Below, piece by piece: positions 16,656-24,054 of a stretch of 39,122 bases of DNA. Source of the stretch: Gammaproteobacteria bacterium (GTDB lineage Bacteria; Pseudomonadota; Gammaproteobacteria; Xanthomonadales; Marinicellaceae); the NCBI GenBank assembly GCA_030432115.1, contig JAUIHY010000003.1, positions 1-39,122 of the forward strand, in the 5' to 3' direction. The notes under the pieces were generated by a model, which worked only from the letters and a program-made list of their open reading frames with translations, had not been told where the DNA came from and searched no databases. How positions within the stretch are numbered: position 1 is the first letter of the stretch; every line of letters starts with the position of its first letter. The translations under genes and the position numbers were made by a program.

Positions 16656-18125
16656 TTATGAATCGTACATGACACGGAAAATTTCGTCGGCCGTGGTCAA
16701 ACCGGCACATAACTTTTCCACTGCATCGGTTTTGATGCTGGGAAACAGCAGGTGTGCTTTGTCGGCCAACTCCAATTCTGAAGCACCTTGGTGAATCATG
16801 GTGCGCAACTCGTCGTTCAATTGAATCACTTCAAAAACACCCAAACGTCCAGCATAGGCTTCATTGATGGGCAAACTGTCATCGGCTTGGTAAATGGTTT
16901 CGATTTCTTCTGGTATGCCCAAAGCAGTGCGCAACTGAGCGGTTACTTGCTGGGCTTTGCGGTGTTTTGGGTTCAATCGCTTCACCAAGCGCTGTGCCAC
17001 CACGGCTTTGATGGATGTGGCCAATAAAAAGGGTGGCACACCCATATCAATCAATCGCGTCACCGCCCCGATGGCGGTGTTGGTGTGTAAGGTTGAGAAC
17101 ACCAAATGACCGGTTAAACTGGCTTGGATGGCGATTTCGGCGGTTTCCAGATCACGAATCTCACCGATCATGATGACGTCCGGGTCTTGGCGCAATATGG
17201 CACGCAAACCGCGAGCAAAAGACATATCGACCTTATCATTCACCTGCGTTTGGCTGATGCCCGACAAGTGATATTCAATTGGATTCTCAATCGTCATGAT
17301 GTTACGAGAGCGCTCATTGATGGCTTCCAATGCCGCGTACAAACTGGTGGTTTTACCAGAACCTGTGGGGCCTGTGACCAAGATGATGCCGTGTGGTAAT
17401 TTCACCAAATCAGACATCATGTTCAAGTGCTTGTTGTTCATGCCCAATTGTTTCAAACTCAACTGCCCGGCTTTTTTGTCCAACAAGCGCATCACAATGC
17501 GTTCACCAAAAGCACCGGGTATGGTTGAAACACGGACATCAATGGGGTGGTCAGCAATTTTCAAAGAGATGCGACCATCTTGTGGCAGGCGCTTTTCTGC
17601 GATGTCCAGTTTGGACATGATTTTAATTCTTGATGCAATCAAGCTGGCCAAGGATTGGTCGGGTGTCAGGACTTCTTGTAAATGACCATCAACTCGGTAA
17701 CGAATTGACAGCAGGTGCTCGCCCGGCTCAATGTGGATGTCAGATGCACTGACTTTCACTGCGTCGGCCAACAAGGCATTGATCAGCCGAATGATGGGTG
17801 CATCGTCATTGCTTTCTAACAGATCATCAGGTTCAGCCAATACTTCGGCCACTTGGGCCAATTCGGCTTCTGAATCACCCATGTCAGCCACCACATCATC
17901 GGTCATGGATTGTTGGTGGTGGTAAATTTTTTGAATCACCTGTTGGTACGCTTCGGGTTCAAAAAATGTCAACTCTATAGGCAAATCGCTTTGCCTTTGT
18001 AATTCGGCAATGGCTTGAGGTTTGGCTGCTTTTGATACCGCCAAAACCACGCGTTCACCATCTTGTTCCAAGATGGTGGCGCCGCGTTTTTTGGCGAAAC
18101 TGTAGGCCGGCAGTTTCACTGTCAT
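16656..18125 (-). CDS. gspE: Type II secretion ATPase GspE without the tetracysteine zinc module
   Basis: The cytoplasmic ATPase of 489 aa powers the pseudopilus. After the GspL-interacting N-terminal region (about 1-100) come Walker A GPTGSGKT (252-259), the Asp box (MTIENPIEYHL), Walker B IMIGEIRDLETAE and the His box HLVFSTLHTN. In GspE proteins a zinc-binding C-x2-C...C-x2-C module normally follows around residues 385-425. Here that stretch (NPKHRKAQQV through NEAYAGRLGV) has no cysteine at all, although RLGVFEV, which normally follows it, is present. The loop length is roughly kept. It is otherwise complete and lies between gspD and gspF. Confidence 0.93.
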   Translation of the reverse strand: MTVKLPAYSFAKKRGATILEQDGERVVLAVSKAAKPQAIAELQRQSDLPIELTFFEPEAYQQVIQKIYHHQQSMTDDVVADMGDSEAELAQVAEVLAEPDDLLESNDDAPIIRLINALLADAVKVSASDIHIEPGEHLLSIRYRVDGHLQEVLTPDQSLASLIASRIKIMSKLDIAEKRLPQDGRISLKIADHPIDVRVSTIPGAFGERIVMRLLDKKAGQLSLKQLGMNNKHLNMMSDLVKLPHGIILVTGPTGSGKTTSLYAALEAINERSRNIMTIENPIEYHLSGISQTQVNDKVDMSFARGLRAILRQDPDVIMIGEIRDLETAEIAIQASLTGHLVFSTLHTNTAIGAVTRLIDMGVPPFLLATSIKAVVAQRLVKRLNPKHRKAQQVTAQLRTALGIPEEIETIYQADDSLPINEAYAGRLGVFEVIQLNDELRTMIHQGASELELADKAHLLFPSIKTDAVEKLCAGLTTADEIFRVMYDS

Positions 18126-18126
18126 G

Positions 18127-20031
18127 TTATTGCCCGTCTGCCTCTGTGACCGGGTCTTCAGTGGGATTTTCTGGGAGCAATGGCGAACCCCTTCTGAAGG
18201 TTTCGGGTTTCAGTTCTTTCAATTGTTGCTCACGAATGTCGCGGTACCTTTGTTGACTGATTTGTGCTTGTTCGGCATCCGTTTTTAATATGCGCGGGTG
18301 AATGAAAATCATTAAATTTCTTTTAACACGGGTGCGCTTTTTGGTGCGAAACAGATTTTTAATCAGAGGTATATCGCCCAACAATGGTACTTTTTTGATG
18401 CTTTCTTGAACTTCATCATCAATCAAACCACCCAGCACCAATATTTGGTTATCAGGAATCATGACCGATGTATCAAGCGTTCGTTTTTTGGTGACCAAAT
18501 CCACTGCAGTGACTGCATTGGGGTCGATGCTGGAAATTTCTTGGGCAATGTCCACAACCACTTGGCCACCTTCATTGATGTGTGGTGTCACAGTCAAAGA
18601 CAAACCCACGTCTTCACGCTGAATGGTGGTGAAGGGATTGGGTGAACCACTGGAATCGGCGTTGCCAGTTTGGGAATATTGTCCTGTCACAAATGGTACC
18701 TCTTGACCCACAGACAAACTGGCTTCTTGGTGGTTTAGTGTCACCACCGATGGGGTGGACAATACGTTGCTGTTGCCATTGGTGCTGATGGCTTTTAAGA
18801 GTCCGCCAAAGTTGAGCACTTGCTCGCCATCAGCATTGGTATTGAAATCTAAGTACCCGAGGTTCAAGCCACCTGATAATAAACTGCCAAAGACATTTAA
18901 TGGGTCATCCGATGACAGGTTTGGTGCAGTGTTGCCTGTGAATGATCCACCAACGATGCCGTTGTCATTGTCTCCACCAATCGGGGCATACCAATCCACG
19001 CCCAGTTCTTTAGAATTGTCCACCGACACTTCGGCGATGATGGCTTCAATCAATACCTGCTGGCGTCTGATGTCCAATTGATCAATGGCACTCTGAATAT
19101 TGCGAAATACGGCAGGGGGGGCATTGATGACCAAGGAGTTGGTTTCTGCATGGGCTTGGATACTGACAGCGTCTTTGTCAGCATCAGTTTCTCCCCGTTT
19201 GGCCAAGGTTTCCATGATGGGAACCAGTTTTTCAGCCGAAGCATATTTCAAGTAGATTACCTGTGACTGGGTGTTGGTGTCCAATGGTTTGTCTAATTGA
19301 GCAATGATGCCCATGATGCGGCTTTTCAGTGACGGGTTGGCGTTAATGATGACAGAATTGGTGCGCGCATCGGGTACGATTTTGGATTGCGGCCCCAAGG
19401 TGTTGCCGCTGTCCAACAATCCGGTCAAGGTTTCAGCCACGTCTTGCGCATCGGCATACTGCAATGGAATCAATTCGATGGAGGTGTCGGATTTTTTGTC
19501 CAAATTGGCAATCAACTGTTCCATCTTAGCCACACTGGCGGCTTTGTCTGACACAATGAGCAGGTTGGCGTCTTTATTGGCAATCAATTTAGCCTTACTG
19601 TTCATCGATTTCAGCATTTGTTCCACTTCAGTGACAGGGATGTGTTTGATGCGGAATATTTTGGTCATCAATTGGTCAGGGTGATCACCGGTTAAACCGG
19701 CCAATGGATTGCTTTTGGCCACGGGAATGATTTTGATGGTCTCGCCTTGGGTTTCAGTGGTGAAGCCATTGACGCTTAAAATTGATAGGAATAAGTCGTA
19801 TATTTTGTCTTCAGGAACGGGTTGGCCTGAAATGACGGTGATTTTGGCATCCACTTCAGGGTCGAGAACAAAGTTTTTACCAGTGATGTCACTGACCGTT
19901 TCAACCAAAAGTCGAATATCAGTGTCTTGTAAGTTCAATGTGTGCAAGTGGTTATCTGCCTGCGAAGACAGGCTGAAAAATAGGCACAGGCACAATAGCA
20001 GCCTGACTTGAATCGAGGTGGTGGTTCTCAT
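18127..20031 (-). CDS. gspD: Type II secretion outer-membrane secretin GspD
   Basis: The protein has 634 aa. It forms the multimeric outer-membrane channel. A signal peptide ends near SLSSQA. N0 begins LNLQDTDIRLLVETVSDITGKNFV. N1-N3 repeats follow (IKHIPVTEVEQML; IPLQYADAQDVAETL; IYLKYASAEKLVPIM). The secretin core includes VLIEAIIAEVS, VGQEVPFVTGQY and VPLLGDIPLIKNLFR..KR....NLMIFIHPRIL. The tail after about 605 is short and Pro/Glu-rich and may hold the pilotin-binding S-domain, but I cannot show this. It starts at the last base of the gspC stop. Confidence 0.96.
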   Translation of the reverse strand: MRTTTSIQVRLLLCLCLFFSLSSQADNHLHTLNLQDTDIRLLVETVSDITGKNFVLDPEVDAKITVISGQPVPEDKIYDLFLSILSVNGFTTETQGETIKIIPVAKSNPLAGLTGDHPDQLMTKIFRIKHIPVTEVEQMLKSMNSKAKLIANKDANLLIVSDKAASVAKMEQLIANLDKKSDTSIELIPLQYADAQDVAETLTGLLDSGNTLGPQSKIVPDARTNSVIINANPSLKSRIMGIIAQLDKPLDTNTQSQVIYLKYASAEKLVPIMETLAKRGETDADKDAVSIQAHAETNSLVINAPPAVFRNIQSAIDQLDIRRQQVLIEAIIAEVSVDNSKELGVDWYAPIGGDNDNGIVGGSFTGNTAPNLSSDDPLNVFGSLLSGGLNLGYLDFNTNADGEQVLNFGGLLKAISTNGNSNVLSTPSVVTLNHQEASLSVGQEVPFVTGQYSQTGNADSSGSPNPFTTIQREDVGLSLTVTPHINEGGQVVVDIAQEISSIDPNAVTAVDLVTKKRTLDTSVMIPDNQILVLGGLIDDEVQESIKKVPLLGDIPLIKNLFRTKKRTRVKRNLMIFIHPRILKTDAEQAQISQQRYRDIREQQLKELKPETFRRGSPLLPENPTEDPVTEADGQ

Positions 20032-20897
20032 TATTGAAGCTCGGATAAGTTGACGTTGATGTTTATTTTACGACCATTTCGCAGCACTGTCACTTGTGCA
20101 TTACTTGCTTGATCTAATTGGCTACGTAATTTGAGTAAATTTTGGGTGTTGATTTGGGTGCCATTGACAGCAACAATTTGGTCATTGCGCTGCAAACCTT
20201 GTTTTAGCAAGGCGCTGTTTTGACTGAGGGACGATACCCTAAGTCCAGTAATTTGACCTTGGCTATTTTGCATCACATTGAGGTTTTTGGTGATGTTGCT
20301 GATCTTGTTGGGGTCGAATTTCTGTTGGTTCAGGGTTTGTTGCCATTGGTTTGAATTTTTAACAAAGTTCCTGATGTTATTGGCTTTCACTTCATCTGCT
20401 GACTCAGGTTTTTTCTTGCGACTGGCGGGTCGGCGATCGGTGTTGATGCCCACGCCTTTGTGCAAAGACAAACGTTCTGTTTTACTGCCCCGAGAAAGGA
20501 TCAGATAATCATCATGAACTTCAGCCAGCTTGGCCAAACCAAAGACATCATCACCCACTTTGAATTTTTTTTCTTCACCTTTGGTGGTTTTGATGTATGC
20601 CATCCCAGCCTTGGCATCATCACTGGACATGATGCCCGTCAAAATTAAATTCAATTGGCTTTCAGTATCTAAGTGTGCCAGCGAGGTTTCGGTGATTTCG
20701 GACGAACCAAACAAATGATAGCTAGATGGTTTGGGTCTGTTGGCTGTGCTGGCGATTCTTTGGGGTGGGTTAAATGCAGGTTCAAAACCGCTGGTTCGAC
20801 CTTGTGGAAACAAAATAAAATGTGTCCACAAGGCCAAAATAAGTAGCGCAATGAGCCAAGTGCCCAGGCTGTAGAGTTTTTTTGCGTATTGATTCAA
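20031..20897 (-). CDS. gspC: Type II secretion inner-membrane clamp protein GspC with PDZ domain
   Basis: The protein of 288 aa links the inner-membrane platform to the secretin. A single N-terminal TM helix (LGTWLIALLILALWTHFILF) is followed by a homology-region domain (about 70-150: LTGIMSSDDAKAGMAYI...KVGDDV). A basic linker (RRPASRKKKPES) and a PDZ domain (about 195-285: GLRVSSLSQNSALLKQGLQRNDQIVAVNG) follow. It begins 9 bases after the acyl-CoA dehydrogenase stop with no room for a separate promoter, and its stop overlaps the gspD start. GspG-M are not in the window. Confidence 0.93.
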   Translation of the reverse strand: MNQYAKKLYSLGTWLIALLILALWTHFILFPQGRTSGFEPAFNPPQRIASTANRPKPSSYHLFGSSEITETSLAHLDTESQLNLILTGIMSSDDAKAGMAYIKTTKGEEKKFKVGDDVFGLAKLAEVHDDYLILSRGSKTERLSLHKGVGINTDRRPASRKKKPESADEVKANNIRNFVKNSNQWQQTLNQQKFDPNKISNITKNLNVMQNSQGQITGLRVSSLSQNSALLKQGLQRNDQIVAVNGTQINTQNLLKLRSQLDQASNAQVTVLRNGRKININVNLSELQ

Positions 20898-20906
20898 ATT
20901 AAATCA

Positions 20907-22679
20907 TTAAAATTCTGCCGCGTTAATCTCCATCAAAGGCGCTGCTCCAGTCGTTATGGTTGCTTTCAGACTGTGACATCTGGGCAGGATTTTAGCAAAG
21001 TAAAATTCGGCAGATTTGACCTTGCCTTGATAAAAATCTGCACCCAGTTGGCCTTTGGCTTGCTTAGCAGCATTATGCAATTGGGCTTGGAAAAAAGCAA
21101 GAATCACATAGCCTGACATCATCAAGTAGTCCACAGAGGCCGCGCCGACTTCATTGGGGTTTTTCATTGCTGCTGCCACCACTTGTTCAGTGGTTTCCTT
21201 CCAAAGGTCAACATACAGTTGCAATTGCGGTGCCAATTCAGCACCAGAGTTATCAATGAACCCTTGAATCATGTCCAAAACAGGACCAATTTGTCCTTTT
21301 TGCATCATCAGCAGTTTACGACCTGTTAAATCCAAGGCTTGAATGCCTGTGGTGCCTTCATACAAGGTGAAGATTTTGGCGTCACGTGCCCATTGTTCTT
21401 GACCGTGTTCACGGATGTAACCATGGCCTCCGAAGACTTGGATGCCATGATTGGTGGCTTCTAAGGCCACTTCAGTCAAAAAGGCCTTGATGATAGGTGT
21501 CATAAAGGCCAATAAAGATTCGGCCTTTTGTTTTTCGTTTTCATCTTGGCTGTGTTTAATGATTTCAATTTGCTGTGCAACAAAATAAGCCATGGCACGA
21601 TTGCCTTCAGCAAAAGATTTTTGAGTCAACAGCATGCGACGCACATCAGGGTGCACTATGATGGGGTCAGCGGCTTTATTGGGGTAGGCGGGGCCAGTGG
21701 CTGCTCGCATTTGCAAACGTTCATTGGCATAATCCAAAGCATTCAAATAAGACGCTTGAGTCGCTGCCAAACCTTGAATGCCTGTATTCAGGCGTGCGCC
21801 ATTCATCATGGTGAACATTAAACGCAAACCTTCGTTGGCATTACCAATCAAAAAGCCTTTGGCGGCATCGAAATTCATTACACAAGTGGCAGAACCATTC
21901 AAACCCATTTTGTGTTCAATGCTGGCCGCGCCCAATGTGTTGCGTTCACCCAAAGACTGATCGTCATTGACCATGAATTTAGGTACCAAGAACAAAGAAA
22001 TGCCTTTGGTGCCTTTGGGTGCATCTGGCAAGCGAGCCAAAACCAAGTGGACGATGTTGTCACACAGGTCATGTTCACCAGAAGTGATAAAAATTTTGGT
22101 GCCAGTGATGGCATAAGAACCATCATCATTGGGTTGAGCTGCTGTATTTACCAAGCCCAAATCAGTACCACAATGCGGTTCAGTCAAGCACATGGTCCCC
22201 GACCAAGCGCCTGTGGTCAGTTTGGGTAAAAACATCGCGCGTTGTTCTTCGTTTGAAAACTTTTCAATTAATTCACGTACACCATGGGTCAATCCTGGGT
22301 AATTTGACCAGCCAGGGCAATAATAGGTATTTAACTCACCCAATATCAATTGCAACCAATAGCTTAAGCCTTGGCCACCATATTCAGGGTCGCCATCCAA
22401 AGAGGCCCAACCGGCTTCACAATAGTCTTTGTACAATTGTTTAAAGCCATCTGGAGCCGTGACGGTGTCCCCTTCATGGGTACAGCCCTGCTCATCGGCA
22501 TTGCGGTTCAATGGACCTGCATTCTCATGCAAAAATTTAGAAGCTTCCTCAACGATGGTGACAAAAGTCTCGGCATCGATTTCTTCGTGGACGCCTAATG
22601 TTTGGTAATGGTGGGTTAAGTCCAAAACCTCATCAGCAACAAATTGAACTTCTTTAATGGGAAATAATATATTGGCCAT
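20907..22679 (-). CDS. Acyl-CoA dehydrogenase (DmdC-like, with C-terminal extension)
   Basis: This is a flavoprotein that introduces a trans-2 double bond into an acyl-CoA. At 590 aa it is longer than the usual 380 and fits the family with an N-terminal extension and a C-terminal domain, often annotated as 3-methylmercaptopropionyl-CoA dehydrogenase-like. Landmarks are MCLTEPHCGTDLG, ITGTKIFITSGEHD, KMGLNGSATCVMNFD, GIQVFGGHGYIREHGQEQWARDAKI and LYEGTTGIQALDL. The true substrate is open: DMSP catabolism should not be assumed from the name. It heads the run leading into gspCDEF and ftsEX and has its own promoter and a palindrome just before the ATG. Confidence 0.92.
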   Translation of the reverse strand: MANILFPIKEVQFVADEVLDLTHHYQTLGVHEEIDAETFVTIVEEASKFLHENAGPLNRNADEQGCTHEGDTVTAPDGFKQLYKDYCEAGWASLDGDPEYGGQGLSYWLQLILGELNTYYCPGWSNYPGLTHGVRELIEKFSNEEQRAMFLPKLTTGAWSGTMCLTEPHCGTDLGLVNTAAQPNDDGSYAITGTKIFITSGEHDLCDNIVHLVLARLPDAPKGTKGISLFLVPKFMVNDDQSLGERNTLGAASIEHKMGLNGSATCVMNFDAAKGFLIGNANEGLRLMFTMMNGARLNTGIQGLAATQASYLNALDYANERLQMRAATGPAYPNKAADPIIVHPDVRRMLLTQKSFAEGNRAMAYFVAQQIEIIKHSQDENEKQKAESLLAFMTPIIKAFLTEVALEATNHGIQVFGGHGYIREHGQEQWARDAKIFTLYEGTTGIQALDLTGRKLLMMQKGQIGPVLDMIQGFIDNSGAELAPQLQLYVDLWKETTEQVVAAAMKNPNEVGAASVDYLMMSGYVILAFFQAQLHNAAKQAKGQLGADFYQGKVKSAEFYFAKILPRCHSLKATITTGAAPLMEINAAEF

Positions 22680-22683
22680 AATT

Positions 22684-22693
22684 CAAACGTTTG
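22684..22693. promoter_or_regulatory. Palindrome CAAACGTTTG before the acyl-CoA dehydrogenase, candidate TetR-type operator
   Basis: A perfect 10-base palindrome lies 5-14 bases upstream of the ATG, where a ribosome site would be; no clear GGAG is seen. Its CAAAC and GTTTG arms resemble the half-sites I recall for PsrA-like fatty-acid regulators, though here the arms touch with no spacer. Assignment is inference. Confidence 0.35.
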
Positions 22694-22707
22694 TTTTAAA
22701 AACAAGC

Positions 22708-22735
22708 ATTCTACCAGAAAATTGATTCAGGGCAA
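22708..22735 (-). promoter_or_regulatory. Extended -10 promoter of the acyl-CoA dehydrogenase run
   Basis: On the minus strand TGGTAGAAT gives an extended -10 (TAGAAT at 22708-22713). TTGCCC (22730-22735, 4 of 6 matches) lies 16 bases upstream. The predicted start site is about 22701, just before the CAAACGTTTG palindrome, which would place that palindrome where a repressor could block elongation. Confidence 0.5.
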
Positions 22736-22768
22736 CACAACAAGCTATGAAGTTTAACCATACTGATG

Positions 22769-22797
22769 TTTACAGTCGTGATGGCGTGATGTACAAT
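22769..22797 (+). promoter_or_regulatory. Sigma-70 promoter of the beta-propeller-like gene
   Basis: TTTACA (22769-22774) and TACAAT (22792-22797) are each 5 of 6 consensus matches with a 17-base spacer. The expected start site is about 20 bases before the ATG at 22824. Confidence 0.6.
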
Positions 22798-22823
22798 AAA
22801 GTCAAACACAAGCACCAAACCCT

Positions 22824-23975
22824 ATGAACGCCATCAAACTCAGCTGCATTCTTGTTTTAACCACCTTGACAGCTCAGTTATCAGCCAAAGTGGCTTATTT
22901 ACCATTGTTGCGTCACAATTATGATGTGTTGATTTACTCCCCAACAGCGACTGAACTCTTGGCCGTTGATTTAGAAAATGGCCAGCGACTCAAAAAAATT
23001 ACAGTTGGTGAGGGTGCAGGTCCTGTTTATTTAAGTCATGACGACAAAACGCTTTATGCAGCAGCGCAGTATGAAGAAAAAATTGTAGTGATCGATACTG
23101 CTGCATTGGAAATTTTGGCGGTTTGGGAGCAGTTACCGGTCGAGCCCAGGCTGATTTTCTTGAATTCAGCAGGTGATGAATTGTTTTTTTCTGACAATTC
23201 TGAACTGTATTCTATCAACTTAAGCGGTGAACAGATTGAATTAAAATTATCAGGTTATAATAATCAAGGGTACACATGGCTTTACAACGAGGACTTGACC
23301 CATTTGATGATCTATTCACCTACTCAGGTTGATGTCTATCATTTGGCTGATATGAGTCTGAAGAGTAGCTTTACTGCCAGTTTGTCTAGAGGCGCTCAGC
23401 TTTCAAAATCTGGTGAGGTCATCTTTTCATTCGATGATTCTGATGATGTTTTGACAGCCATTGATTCAAAAAATGGCACGCCTATTTGGACATTTGAGCC
23501 CACTTCAGATTCAGGGCTTCAAATTGCGCAACAGGATGGCAACTGGTTAACTGTATTTGGATTTAGAGGCACGTATAAAATCAATATGACAAGCGGAGAA
23601 GGCGTGCTGAGCTCTACATATACACCTTACAGCAGGGCATTATTTTGGGCACAATGGCATTCAGGGATTGGAGATAATCAATACCTCGCTACAGGTGGTG
23701 TTGAAATGGTGACGGTAACAGGATGGGCTTGGCTGCTTGACCACATGAAACTCATTGTTGCTTCAGAACGTGGAGAGGTCAGTTATTTTGAACCTTTTGG
23801 TGATGCTTTGTCAGCAGCAGTCCCAAGCGGACGATTCATAGGTGAAAAACTGTACTCTATTCCAGTGGTTACTGTGAATGATTTGTGGCTTATTTTTGTG
23901 CTTATTGGCGTGGTGTTTCTTGTGACCATGAGTGTGTTGTTAAGGCAGAATGGGTCACTAAATGATTCAAACTAA
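22824..23975 (+). CDS. Secreted, C-terminally membrane-anchored YncE-like beta-propeller protein
   Basis: The protein of 383 aa starts with a signal peptide (NAIKLSCILVLTTLTAQLSA). The body has repeated short beta units typical of YncE/WD-like propellers, for example LLAVDLENGQRLKKITVGEGAGPVYLSHDDKTLYAAAQYEEKIVVID in part, and later ALSAA near the end. A C-terminal hydrophobic helix (LWLIFVLIGVVFLVTMSVLL) precedes a short polar tail. The likely topology is a propeller outside the cytoplasm, anchored by the C-terminus. No active site is visible. The gene converges on the sulfatase-like gene. Function is unknown. Confidence 0.7.
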   Translation: MNAIKLSCILVLTTLTAQLSAKVAYLPLLRHNYDVLIYSPTATELLAVDLENGQRLKKITVGEGAGPVYLSHDDKTLYAAAQYEEKIVVIDTAALEILAVWEQLPVEPRLIFLNSAGDELFFSDNSELYSINLSGEQIELKLSGYNNQGYTWLYNEDLTHLMIYSPTQVDVYHLADMSLKSSFTASLSRGAQLSKSGEVIFSFDDSDDVLTAIDSKNGTPIWTFEPTSDSGLQIAQQDGNWLTVFGFRGTYKINMTSGEGVLSSTYTPYSRALFWAQWHSGIGDNQYLATGGVEMVTVTGWAWLLDHMKLIVASERGEVSYFEPFGDALSAAVPSGRFIGEKLYSIPVVTVNDLWLIFVLIGVVFLVTMSVLLRQNGSLNDSN

Positions 23976-24054
23976 GTTTGTACTATCGCATTAGGTGTGA
24001 TTTATTCTGAACAAGATGTATGGCAAGAGGAAGTGTTTGGTTGTGGAAGGATGG

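Noticed and set aside
16656-18125. Reading this ATPase as the pilus protein PilB
   Set aside because: It sits between gspD and gspF, immediately downstream of gspC-gspD, so type II secretion is the simpler assignment.
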